DNA of 64,000 nt from JAHBNG01 sp039028975 (GTDB lineage Bacteria > Chloroflexota > Anaerolineae > Caldilineales > Caldilineaceae), in contig JBCCHB010000067.1 in NCBI GenBank assembly GCA_039028975.1, positions 19,729-83,728 on the forward strand. The letters are read 5' to 3'. Position numbers and translations under genes: made by a program. Below the pieces are notes generated by a model that saw nothing but the letters and a program-made list of their open reading frames with translations, was not told the origin of the DNA and made no database searches. This document shows positions 50,544-59,059 of this stretch, in pieces (the first letter of the stretch is position 1; every line of letters starts with the position of its first letter).

Positions 50544-50672
50544 TTAAATCTCAAAATAAGCTCTCAAAGTAGCTAAAGAACAAGGTAGACAGCGGGCGAT
50601 CATCATCCAGAGAGTTTGATTCGGATGGTAGAATAAATAAATTTATGCTAAGTTGATTACGACGCCACTCTG

Positions 50673-50704
50673 TTTGGCCATAGCTGCAAAGCAACGGGGC
50701 CAAA
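50673..50704 (+). ncRNA. Possible fragment resembling a c-di-GMP (GEMM) riboswitch
   Basis: TTTGGCC/GGCCAAA forms a stem closing a loop with GCTGCAAAGCAACGGGG. The string GCAAAGC-x-ACGGGGCC recalls the 3' half of GEMM-I aptamers, but the 5' half with its GAAA tetraloop arm is not visible. It precedes the cyclic-nucleotide-binding protein gene by about 130 bases. This is very tentative. Confidence 0.18.
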
Positions 50705-50820
50705 TACAATAGAAAGTTCTCTTTGTAATTGTGGTTTTGAAGATAATTAGCATCTTTTGATAACAGGTATTTGTCCCCTCTTATTGAGGCGTTTCAACAG
50801 ACCTGACGTCCCCTGTTCCT

Positions 50821-50826
50821 AGGAGG
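50821..50826 (+). promoter_or_regulatory. Strong ribosome site before a GTG start
   Basis: AGGAGG at 50821-50826 lies four bases before GTG 50831 and fixes the start of the CNB-domain protein. It is the most complete Shine-Dalgarno sequence in this part of the window. Confidence 0.8.
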
Positions 50827-50830
50827 ATCC

Positions 50831-53686
50831 GTGGATATAAATCTGATTCGATATGCACCTATCTTTGCCGGACTGAGCGATGAAGAACAGAATATCCTGT
50901 CGAGAGGATTTGAGTCTGGCCAGTTACCAAATGGGCAGGCTCTGTTTCGCGCTGGTGAGCAAAGCGAGGCCCTTTATCTATTAAATAAGGGGTTTGCGAA
51001 ACTAACAACTGATACAGGCATCAATCTTGCAACACTTGGCACGGGCAGCGTACTGGGGGAGGCAAGTTCTTTTCGGAATGCCATACAGGATGTAACGGCA
51101 ATTGCCAGCTCTGACATTGAGTACTGGCGTCTTTCCGATCAGCGGCTTCGTGAAATTGTCCTGCAAAACCCTGCCATAGGCATTAAGCTGGGTAAAAATT
51201 TTGGCAGTATGTTGGCTCAAATGCAGGATTACCTCGTTGTCCGCCTAAGCGATGCAGACGAATTACAGGGATTGCCTCGGCATACTCTCCAAGCAGTAGC
51301 ATCTCGCCTAGAAGCTGTAGAGATCGATAAAGGGAAAGCCTTGATGCAACGAGGCGAAACGGCGAATGGACTTTTCCTTTTGGAAAATGGTTCTATGCTT
51401 CTGCTTGATGAAGAATCGGATGGCCATAATGGGCAGACGATCCTTTCGGGATCGATTCTAGGCGCATTAGCGCTTTTGACCGATAAGCCACAGATCAATG
51501 ATGTGGTTGCACTAGAAGATAGCATGTTATGGATGCTGTCGGTAGAAGATTTCCAGGCGCTCAATAGCGAACATCGGGCGCTACGTCGAACGTTGGGTCA
51601 GAACGTTCAGTCCAGATTGTCTAAGCTTGATCGCCAAGATGCTGTGACGCGCTTAGAAGGGATGCCTATCTTTGCCGAACTCCCTCCTGCATCTCTTGAT
51701 GCGATTGCCCAGCGCATGATTCTCCAGCATATTTCTGCTGGTGAACGGGTCTATCGGGTTGGCGATGGTGGGGATGCACTGTATCTAATTGAAAGCGGCG
51801 AGATTGAACTTACGGCGGAGAACGCCAGTGGCGTCATTGAAGAACTGGCACGGATTGGTTCACAGGGCTTTTTTGGTGAGATGAGCCTCTTCACTGGTCA
51901 GATTCGCACAGAAGATGCCACCGCTACCCGTAATACGAATCTGTGGGTTCTTCTGAAATCCGACTTAGATTCGCTAAGTGTACAAGATAATGCAATCCGT
52001 ACAGCCGTAAACAAAGGATTGGCCTCTCGCCTAGCAGCTGACTCCTCTCACGCTGAAGGCAATTTTCGGAATTTTGAGCTTCTGGCCGATCTGGGAGCGG
52101 AAGAACTTCAACAGGTTGTACAGCACCTCAAGCCAACTCGCTACCGCCAGCGTGAACAGATTGTGCGGATTAGTGCACCCAGCGAAGCTCTTTATCTAAT
52201 TGAAAATGGTGAAGTACGAGTCCAAACCTTTAATGGCGGTAGCTGGCTGTTGGGTCCTGGAGAATCCTTTGGCGAGCAATCTTTGCTTACGAATCAGCCC
52301 CATAACGCCAGTATATCGGCCCATACAGATGTTGATCTATGGACATTGAGCAAAGTTGACTTCGATACACTTTTGACCCAATACCCTGGATTGGCCATCA
52401 GCTTAAGCCGAATTCTTAGCCAACGTTTGGCAGAAAGCAACAATACGCCTGCCTCCTCATCTGCCTCTTCAGCTACTGTCTCCCAAGAGTCAGCTCCGCC
52501 AGCATTTGGGTTTGGCCAGTCAACGGAACCTCAGGTAGCCATGCGGGCTGAGGCCCCACAAGCATCGCCTTTTGCACAAAATCAGGGGCAATTCCAACAA
52601 GGGGGATTTCAACCAGAGGGATTCCAAGAAGTACAATTCCCGTCCCAAGAATTTCCAGAAGGGCAATTCCCTCCTCAGCAGACAACGCCTTTGTCTGCTC
52701 GTCAGCGGCGGGCCAATGCCGCACAGCACATGGCTCCGCAGAGAGAACGAATGGGGTTTGGCCAGTGGTTTAGTAGCCTGAGTGGATTTGCAAAATTACG
52801 ATTTGCCTTGATTGTTCTACTCCTCATCTGGTTATTTGGCATTGCACTGCCGTTCATGTTCCTCAGCATGATACAAGGTACCGGGTTAGCCAGCGGCGCA
52901 GCACTACCGGTTTCTGTTTCAAGTTCCCTTTCGGCCGTTTACTCTATTGGTAGTTATGAGGTCGCGATGCACGACAGGGATAGTGCCATGCAAATTGCTC
53001 TGCGAGATCGACTTGTATCGCCTACTCCAACGTATACGCCCTTTCCAACGCCTACCCCTATTTCAACACCAACTCCGGCGGCCCAAATCGCGGCGCAGCA
53101 GATTCCGAACAATTCCGTTGATGAATCGGCATCGGATTCAGGCTTGCCGAAATTTATTCGCTCTTTTGTCAACGTGGCCGAACAGGCTCAGCTACTCCAA
53201 GCAGCCCCACCCTCGGCCCCATCTGCTGCCGAACCCGCACCTGAAGAAAAACCTCAGATTGCTGCACCCAGCCGCGCAATTGACCCTCGTATTCCACAAC
53301 TTGGTGTACGAATTGAAGAGGCCAATGTTGCATCTGGGCAGAACTATTGGCGATTGATGGAAGTCCGTTTTCTAAACGAAAAAGAGGCTGGCGGTAAGCA
53401 TCATATCTATGTTGATGTCCTAAACTCAGGTGGAAGTCGCGTCGTCGGGCAGCCTGTTAGCATTACCTGGGGAGATGGAGCGTATACAGGCAACGTTGAA
53501 GATAAGGCTTTCCCGGATTTAGGTTTTAACTACCAGATGTATGCAGCAGGATATGCTTACAACGTTCACGTAGAAGGGCTTCCTAGTGATAAGCTGATTG
53601 GTGCTGGGTTGGGCGGGATTGAGAATCGCTTTTACGGGATTCATGTAGCCTACGAACTAATTTTTCAGGAGATGACAAAAGAGTAA
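50831..53686 (+). CDS. Transmembrane protein with four cyclic-nucleotide-binding folds and external C-terminal domain
   Basis: This 951-residue protein has four tandem CNB-type domains (about 1-130, 140-265, 272-405 and 412-537). A Gln/Phe/Pro-rich linker (540-640) and one membrane helix (about 656-680, KLRFALIVLLLIWLFGIALP) follow. After a Thr-Pro linker comes an external domain (about 816-951) containing HHIYVDVLNSGGSRVVGQ. Only the third CNB keeps a full phosphate-binding cassette (FFGEMSL, then Arg359 before TEDATA). Domains 1 and 4 keep GE but lack the Arg, and domain 2 lacks both. Topology suggests inside-to-outside signalling controlled by a cyclic nucleotide. The rluB-like gene follows with no gap. 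Confidence 0.85.
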   Translation: MDINLIRYAPIFAGLSDEEQNILSRGFESGQLPNGQALFRAGEQSEALYLLNKGFAKLTTDTGINLATLGTGSVLGEASSFRNAIQDVTAIASSDIEYWRLSDQRLREIVLQNPAIGIKLGKNFGSMLAQMQDYLVVRLSDADELQGLPRHTLQAVASRLEAVEIDKGKALMQRGETANGLFLLENGSMLLLDEESDGHNGQTILSGSILGALALLTDKPQINDVVALEDSMLWMLSVEDFQALNSEHRALRRTLGQNVQSRLSKLDRQDAVTRLEGMPIFAELPPASLDAIAQRMILQHISAGERVYRVGDGGDALYLIESGEIELTAENASGVIEELARIGSQGFFGEMSLFTGQIRTEDATATRNTNLWVLLKSDLDSLSVQDNAIRTAVNKGLASRLAADSSHAEGNFRNFELLADLGAEELQQVVQHLKPTRYRQREQIVRISAPSEALYLIENGEVRVQTFNGGSWLLGPGESFGEQSLLTNQPHNASISAHTDVDLWTLSKVDFDTLLTQYPGLAISLSRILSQRLAESNNTPASSSASSATVSQESAPPAFGFGQSTEPQVAMRAEAPQASPFAQNQGQFQQGGFQPEGFQEVQFPSQEFPEGQFPPQQTTPLSARQRRANAAQHMAPQRERMGFGQWFSSLSGFAKLRFALIVLLLIWLFGIALPFMFLSMIQGTGLASGAALPVSVSSSLSAVYSIGSYEVAMHDRDSAMQIALRDRLVSPTPTYTPFPTPTPISTPTPAAQIAAQQIPNNSVDESASDSGLPKFIRSFVNVAEQAQLLQAAPPSAPSAAEPAPEEKPQIAAPSRAIDPRIPQLGVRIEEANVASGQNYWRLMEVRFLNEKEAGGKHHIYVDVLNSGGSRVVGQPVSITWGDGAYTGNVEDKAFPDLGFNYQMYAAGYAYNVHVEGLPSDKLIGAGLGGIENRFYGIHVAYELIFQEMTKE

Positions 53687-54757
53687 GTGCAAGAACGACT
53701 ACAGAAGACAATGGCGGCTGCTGGAATAGGCAGCCGCCGTACTTGTGAAGAGATCATTCGTCAAGGAAAGGTCCAGGTCAACGGCCGGGTCGTGACGGAG
53801 CTGGGGACGAAAGTTGATCCGCGCACTGATCAGATCCTCGTTCAGGGCAAACCCATCAAACGGGTAACAAACAATACCTACATCAAGGTCTATAAGCCAA
53901 GGGATGTTCTGAGCGATATTGGCGGTGATACCCGGGGACGCAGAACTGTTGCCGATCTGGTTGCTGGTGAATCAAAACGTCTCTTTTCTGTAGGACGGCT
54001 AGACTTTAATAGTGAAGGCCTTGTGCTTCTAACCGATGATGGCGAATTGGCCAATCGGATCACCCATCCCCGTTATCAACACCCTAAAACCTACTATGTA
54101 TTGGTCGAAAAACACCCTACGGGCGGCGAACTTCAGCAGCTTCGCAGCGGCATAAAGTTGCCAGATGGTCATCTAACGGCACCCGCTCACGTTTCTATTG
54201 TAGATCGTCCACCATACGACCTCAAGTTAGCTCCCGAAGGCAGAAGAGCCGGGGTTTGGCTTAAGGTCATTTTGCAAGAGGGTAAGAAAAGACAGATCCG
54301 TCATATGACGGCAGCAGTTGGTCACCCGACATTGCGTTTGGTCCGTTGGTCTATTGGTAATTTGACGCTAGGCGAGTTAACGCCAGGGACTAGTGTCCCG
54401 CTAACCCGCGGTGAGTTGGCTAATCTTAGAGAGCTTGGTGAGTCATCAGCATCGTTAGAAGATCATCATCAAGAGCAAGAGACCGAGCAAGCAAATCGGC
54501 GGAGTCGTTCTTCCTCAAGAGCTACTCGCAGTAGAGGCAGAAAATCCTCCTCTGACTATGATAGCTCGTCCCGCAAACAGTCTGGGCAAGGCAAATTTTC
54601 TAGCAAACGCTCACCGCGCGGGCAATCGAGTAAGGGACAATCTGACAGGGAGCAGCCTCGCAGAGGTCAATCTAATCGAGGTCAATCCAACCCGCGCAAG
54701 GGCGGCTCGGCTAGGTCGGGAATGGGTAAGTCAAAGTCGGGTGGCTCTCGCTCGTGA
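53687..54757 (+). CDS. Pseudouridine synthase of the RsuA/RluB family with basic tail
   Basis: The enzyme makes pseudouridine in ribosomal RNA. Residues 1-60 form an S4 RNA-binding domain (RLQKTMAAAGIGSRRTCEEI). The catalytic domain has the active Asp in VGRLDFNSEGLVLLTDDGE and the KRQIRHMTAAVGHPTLRLVR motif. From about residue 245 a Ser/Arg/Gln/Gly-rich basic tail of 110 residues follows, probably for RNA binding. It starts at GTG immediately after the preceding TAA and overlaps cmk by four bases (GTGA). RluB next to cmk is a common arrangement. Confidence 0.92.
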   Translation: MQERLQKTMAAAGIGSRRTCEEIIRQGKVQVNGRVVTELGTKVDPRTDQILVQGKPIKRVTNNTYIKVYKPRDVLSDIGGDTRGRRTVADLVAGESKRLFSVGRLDFNSEGLVLLTDDGELANRITHPRYQHPKTYYVLVEKHPTGGELQQLRSGIKLPDGHLTAPAHVSIVDRPPYDLKLAPEGRRAGVWLKVILQEGKKRQIRHMTAAVGHPTLRLVRWSIGNLTLGELTPGTSVPLTRGELANLRELGESSASLEDHHQEQETEQANRRSRSSSRATRSRGRKSSSDYDSSSRKQSGQGKFSSKRSPRGQSSKGQSDREQPRRGQSNRGQSNPRKGGSARSGMGKSKSGGSRS

Positions 54758-55542
54758 ACCCACTGATCCCCGTCTTGTCAACGTCTGCCTTCTCCCCATC
54801 GGTCATTGCAATTGATGGTCCTGCTGCATCTGGTAAAAGCACAATTGGTTTCAAAATTGCCAACTTAACCGATTTTCTATTCTTTGATACAGGCATCATG
54901 TACCGCGCGGTTACGTTAGCCGTTTTAAATAACGAAACAGATCCGAAGGACGAGCCTACGGTAGGTAAAATTGCCCAAACCATTGAGATCGATATACAAG
55001 CCCCTGATGTTCAGAGATTTGACAATCAGACATCCAGCGCGGAAGAAGCATCCGATTGGCCGAACCGTATCTTGGTTGATGGTCAAAATGTAACCGCCGA
55101 ACTGCGCACACCAAAAGTTGATCAGAGGGTCTCCCTAATTGCCGCCAATCCACTTGTACGAGACGCATTGACAGCCCATCAGCGTCGAATAGGGCTAAAG
55201 TATGGTGGGGGACAAGAAGAGAAGGCGGGCATTATCATGGTTGGAAGAGATATTGGAACTGTTGTTATGCCAGAGGCCCCTCTTAAACTCTATCTTGAGG
55301 CAACCGCTGAGGCCCGTGCCCAACGGCGTTATGTAGAACAAAAGCAGAGGGGGAAGTCCATCGATTATGCTCAGGTTCTGGCAGACATCCGTTTACGAGA
55401 TCGACTAGACAGCCAGCGCGTTCATGCGCCCCTTCGGCCAGCAGGTGATGCCATCATGATCGACACATCGGCTTTGACGATTGATGAAGTAGTTTCCCGA
55501 GTTGTACAAGCAATGGTGCAGGCAACTGAAAAGGTAAAATAG
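54754..55542 (+). CDS. cmk: Cytidylate kinase
   Basis: Cmk phosphorylates CMP and dCMP. The 262-residue product has the P-loop IDGPAASGKSTIG, FDTGIMYRAVTLAV, VGRDIGTVVMPEAPLKLYL and the lid/core DIRLRDRLDSQR...PLRPAGDAIMIDTS. It is longer than the usual 220-230 residues mainly because of about 25 extra N-terminal residues and an insert near position 85. GTG at 54754 overlaps the preceding stop. The E1 alpha gene follows after three bases. Confidence 0.95.
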   Translation: MNPLIPVLSTSAFSPSVIAIDGPAASGKSTIGFKIANLTDFLFFDTGIMYRAVTLAVLNNETDPKDEPTVGKIAQTIEIDIQAPDVQRFDNQTSSAEEASDWPNRILVDGQNVTAELRTPKVDQRVSLIAANPLVRDALTAHQRRIGLKYGGGQEEKAGIIMVGRDIGTVVMPEAPLKLYLEATAEARAQRRYVEQKQRGKSIDYAQVLADIRLRDRLDSQRVHAPLRPAGDAIMIDTSALTIDEVVSRVVQAMVQATEKVK

Positions 55543-55545
55543 TTC

Positions 55546-56529
55546 GTGGATTTGCCGAAAACAGCCCAGTTAACTCCTGAACAGAAACTCGAAATCTATT
55601 ATTGGATGCGCTTAACCCGCACCTATGATAACAACCTTGTCGCCTTGTGGAAGCAAGGTCGTGGAGTAGGCGGAACCTTTTCCCAGCAAGGGCACGAAGC
55701 CATCAGTATTGGAGCTGGTTATGCCTTGGCTCCAGATGATGTTGTGGCTCCTATGCACCGGGATGTGGGGACTTATATGATGCGGGGCATGACACCTCGT
55801 CGTATTATCTCAAATCAATTAGGGCGCTCTACGGGTGTTTCCGGTGGGCGCGACGCCAATCTCCATGGTTGTGGCGACATGAGCCTCAATCTAGTTGGCT
55901 TTATTAGCCATTTGCCCCAGTCACTACCCGTTGCCGTTGGTGTAGCCATGAGCTTTGTCTATCGAAATGAACCGCGGGTAGCCATGACCTTTATTGGTGA
56001 TGGCTCTAGCCAGTCTGGGCTCTTTCACGAATCGCTTAATCTGGCCGCCATTCAGAAAGCCCCCTTTGTGCTCATCATTGAAAACAATCAATACGCCTAC
56101 TCCACACCAATTACCTATGCCATGGCCATTGAAGATATTGCTGAGCGAGCGGCAGGATATGGCATCCCAGGCACTGTGGTTGAGGGAAACGATGTGGAGG
56201 CTGTTTATGGTGTGACCAAAGAGGCCGTTGATCGTGCTCGCTCTGGTGGTGGTCCCACCCTTATTGAATGTAAGACCATGCGCATGTTGGGCCATGCCAT
56301 CCACGATGGGGCCGAATACGTACCTAAGGACTTACTTGCCGAATGGGAAGCAAAGAACCCCGTTGAGCAATTTGAGAAGAAGCTGCTGAGAGAAAGAGTG
56401 GCTGATCAGGAGGAGATTGACGAAATCAAGCACCGCTGTGAAGTGGAAATTACAGATGCCATTGAATTTGCTGAATCTAGCCCCTGGCCAGACCCAACAA
56501 CTGTAGAGGATGGGGTCTACGCACCGTAA
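55546..56529 (+). CDS. 2-oxo acid dehydrogenase E1 component, alpha subunit
   Basis: This thiamine-diphosphate enzyme decarboxylates pyruvate or a branched 2-oxo acid. The 327-residue chain has the TPP-binding motif GDG (151-153)...NN (180-181) in FIGDGSSQSGLFHESLN and IIENNQYAYSTP. It also has GGRDANLHGCGDMSLNLVG, and the phosphorylation-loop region near 265. It starts at GTG, three bases after cmk. The beta subunit follows after an R2 insertion. E2 and E3 genes are not in the window. Pyruvate versus 2-oxoisovalerate cannot be decided. Confidence 0.92.
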   Translation: MDLPKTAQLTPEQKLEIYYWMRLTRTYDNNLVALWKQGRGVGGTFSQQGHEAISIGAGYALAPDDVVAPMHRDVGTYMMRGMTPRRIISNQLGRSTGVSGGRDANLHGCGDMSLNLVGFISHLPQSLPVAVGVAMSFVYRNEPRVAMTFIGDGSSQSGLFHESLNLAAIQKAPFVLIIENNQYAYSTPITYAMAIEDIAERAAGYGIPGTVVEGNDVEAVYGVTKEAVDRARSGGGPTLIECKTMRMLGHAIHDGAEYVPKDLLAEWEAKNPVEQFEKKLLRERVADQEEIDEIKHRCEVEITDAIEFAESSPWPDPTTVEDGVYAP

Positions 56530-56569
56530 CTTACAGCTTTTACTTTATATATCCATCTAATTACACTGG

Positions 56570-56662
56570 TATAGATGGCCAGAAAAGTTCTGTCCTCCCT
56601 TTTCAGAAACTCACAGAGCATATTGGACAAGAATCGGGACAAGACTTTTCTTGCGGAGTATA
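56570..56662 (-). repeat. R2 repeat, copy e, inside the E1 operon
   Basis: A reverse copy runs from TATAGATGGCCAGAAAAGTT to TTTTCTTGCGGAGTATA. Its arms AGAAAAGTTCTGTCC and GGGACAAGACTTTTCT pair. It lies between the alpha and beta subunit genes, ending 19 bases before the beta start. Confidence 0.85.
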
Positions 56663-56681
56663 CCGAAATTTAGGCAGATAC

Positions 56682-57716
56682 ATGAGCACTGCTGCAGACA
56701 ACTTTGGTTTTGCTGCCGAAGAAGCCCCATCAATTAGTGAACGGGAAATGACTTATATTGCCGCCATCAGCGAGGCCCTAAAAGAAGAGATGGCCCGGGA
56801 CGAGACTGTCTTTGTTATGGGGGAAGACATTGCTGGTGACTTTGGCGGTGCCTTTAAAGTGACTCGTGGGCTTACCGAAGCATTTGGTGCCAAACGGGTA
56901 TTGAATATGCCTATGGCTGAATTGAGCTTTGTTGGTGCTGCTACAGGTATGGCTCTTATGGGATTGCGCCCCGTCATCGAGATGCAATTTGCCGACTTCA
57001 TCTCCACAGCATTCGACTCCATTGTCCAATATGCGGCCACCAACTACTACCGCTGGAAGGGTGCCGTCCCCTGGGTTATCCGGGCACCCTCTGATGGTGG
57101 ATTGCGGTCTGGACCGTACCACTCCCAAAACCCAGAAGCTTGGTTTGTTCATTCACCTGGGTTGAAAGTCGTCGCACCTGGCACACCTGCCGATGCCAAA
57201 GGTCTACTCCTTTCAGCAATTCGGGACAACAATCCAGTAATCTACTTTGAAAGCAAACCTCTCTATCGCTCCCTGAAGGGATATGTCCCACCTGGCGATT
57301 ACACTGTTCCCATTGGCAAAGCACGTACCGCAAGGGAAGGAACCGATCTCTCAATCATTACCTATGGCGAAATGTTACGTCAATCACTTCTGGCTGCCGA
57401 CCAGCTTGCCAAAGACGGCCTCAGCACAGAGGTGCTCGATCTGCGTACGCTTAAGCCGCTGGATACCGACGCGATTCTGGCGACGGTGCGCAAAACGAGC
57501 AAAGTTCTCATTGTCCATGCAGCAACCCGCTTGGTAGGCATTGGTGCAGAAGTAGCGGCACTCATATCTGATGAGGCGTTTGAATGGTTAGACGCTCCTG
57601 TCCGCCGCATTGGTGGCCTGGATACACCCGTACCCTTTAGTCCGACCCTAGAAGATGCCTACCGCCCTAATACAGAAAAAATTTACCAAGTGGCCAAAGA
57701 ACTCGCGGCTTTTTAA
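56682..57716 (+). CDS. 2-oxo acid dehydrogenase E1 component, beta subunit
   Basis: The 344-residue beta subunit completes the alpha2-beta2 E1. It has VFVMGEDIAGDFGGAFKVT (TPP site), MPMAELSFVGAATGMALMG, the Arg-rich loop PSDGGLRSGPYHSQNPEAWF and the transketolase C-domain TYGEMLRQSLLAADQL. The gene follows the alpha subunit at 152 bases, an unusually large gap filled by R2 copy e, with AGGC as a weak ribosome site. Confidence 0.93.
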   Translation: MSTAADNFGFAAEEAPSISEREMTYIAAISEALKEEMARDETVFVMGEDIAGDFGGAFKVTRGLTEAFGAKRVLNMPMAELSFVGAATGMALMGLRPVIEMQFADFISTAFDSIVQYAATNYYRWKGAVPWVIRAPSDGGLRSGPYHSQNPEAWFVHSPGLKVVAPGTPADAKGLLLSAIRDNNPVIYFESKPLYRSLKGYVPPGDYTVPIGKARTAREGTDLSIITYGEMLRQSLLAADQLAKDGLSTEVLDLRTLKPLDTDAILATVRKTSKVLIVHAATRLVGIGAEVAALISDEAFEWLDAPVRRIGGLDTPVPFSPTLEDAYRPNTEKIYQVAKELAAF

Positions 57717-57729
57717 GGGTGCCAAAGCG

Positions 57730-57822
57730 TTGTAGATGGCGAGAAACGTTCTGACTCTCTTTGCGGAATCGTCCAGAGTAGATTTGGAAGTACTCAGGAC
57801 AAGGCTTTTCTGGTGAGGTGTA
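57730..57822 (-). repeat. R2 repeat, copy f
   Basis: TTGTAGATGGCGAGAAACGT opens and GGCTTTTCTGGTGAGGTGTA closes this eroded copy. It starts 14 bases after the E1 beta stop. Confidence 0.7.
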
Positions 57823-57970
57823 CCTTACTCAGTCGTTCGCAAGCCACGATGTCCTGGAAAGATCAGTACCACATCAAAACCAATAACTGAGCATGGGATT
57901 GTGCCCTTCTACTATTCTGCAATCAGTATATTATTCCCCTAAAGTACAAGAAAATCAAAGTGAGTTAAGT

Positions 57971-58864
57971 ATGAACATACAGGAACGGTTGAATCAAGGC
58001 AACGTGCTCCTCATGGATGGCGGAACCGGGACGGAGATGGAAAAACGGGGCGTTCCCATGGAGGAGAAAGGGTGGAGTGCTAGTTCAACCATTACCCAAC
58101 CCGACACGCTACGTCAGATTCACGAAGAGTACATTCAAGCGGGCGCAGAGATCATTATTACGAATACATTTGCAACATCCCGCCATATTTTAGAAGCGTG
58201 CGACTTGGCCGATAAGTTTGAGGAGATCAACAGCACCGCTGCTCGTGTTGCGCTTGAGGCCAGGGACAATGTGGCCGACAGCCCTGTTTGGGTGGCTGGT
58301 TCAATCTCCACGACAACATTTTGGAATGAGCAACCCCCTAAGGAGACAGCCGAGAGAAATTTTAACGATCAGGCGGACATCTTGGCTGAGGGTGGGGTTG
58401 ACTTCTTTGTCCTCGAGATGATGCGAGATATTGACTATACAAATATAGCGCTTAATGCTGCCAAACGGACTGGCTTGCCAGTTTGGGTTGGGTATAGCAT
58501 TGTCATAACCGAAGAGAATCAGGTAAAGTTGGCTTTTACTGGTGGTGGTAGGGTTATTCTTTTAGAAGATGCGCTTCAAGCCCTCTCTACCGACCATACC
58601 CCACTTGTTTCCATCATGCATACATTGACTGAAGATATTGAGCCTTCACTCTCCATTCTCAAAGAGAATTGGTCTGGGGCCATGGGGATCTATGCACATT
58701 CTGGCAACTTCATTATGCCTAACTGGCAATTTATCGATATGATCACGCCTGAAGCGTACGCTGCCGAAGCCAAGAAATGGGTAGACGAAGGGGTTCAGGT
58801 TGTTGGTGGCTGCTGCGGGATTGGTCCAGAGCATGTCCGTCTATTAAAAGAGGTGTTATCATAG
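57971..58864 (+). CDS. Homocysteine S-methyltransferase family protein with altered zinc site
   Basis: This 297-residue TIM-barrel protein starts LLMDGGTGTEMEKRG and ends VVGGCCGIGPEHVRLL, the hallmark of homocysteine/selenocysteine methyltransferases. The first zinc Cys of the family (GVNC region) is replaced; the corresponding stretch reads VSIMHTLTEDIEP. The zinc may be held by His-Cys-Cys, or the substrate may differ. I start it at ATG 57971, because the 26 preceding codons have no family match. A hairpin (AAGGCCT/AGGCCTT, 58882-58908) follows the stop. Confidence 0.82.
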   Translation: MNIQERLNQGNVLLMDGGTGTEMEKRGVPMEEKGWSASSTITQPDTLRQIHEEYIQAGAEIIITNTFATSRHILEACDLADKFEEINSTAARVALEARDNVADSPVWVAGSISTTTFWNEQPPKETAERNFNDQADILAEGGVDFFVLEMMRDIDYTNIALNAAKRTGLPVWVGYSIVITEENQVKLAFTGGGRVILLEDALQALSTDHTPLVSIMHTLTEDIEPSLSILKENWSGAMGIYAHSGNFIMPNWQFIDMITPEAYAAEAKKWVDEGVQVVGGCCGIGPEHVRLLKEVLS

Positions 58865-58881
58865 GTCTGTGCTACTTCAAT

Positions 58882-58908
58882 AAGGCCTTATCGAAATGAT
58901 CAGGCCTT
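58882..58908. terminator. Small hairpin after the methyltransferase-like gene
   Basis: AAGGCCT and AGGCCTT pair over 7 bp around a 13-base loop, 18 bases after the stop codon. There is no clear T run. Confidence 0.35.
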
Positions 58909-59059
58909 CAAAATGAATCGGCTAGCGTCATCAGTACCCCCAATGTAGCTTTTTAGCCGAGAGATTAGCAAGGGGACCAGCCAGTAATATGGGATGGTCG
59001 ATCTATGTGCATATAAGAGTTCTTGAACATCATCTAATTTAACGCTTTTGGAGCCTACT

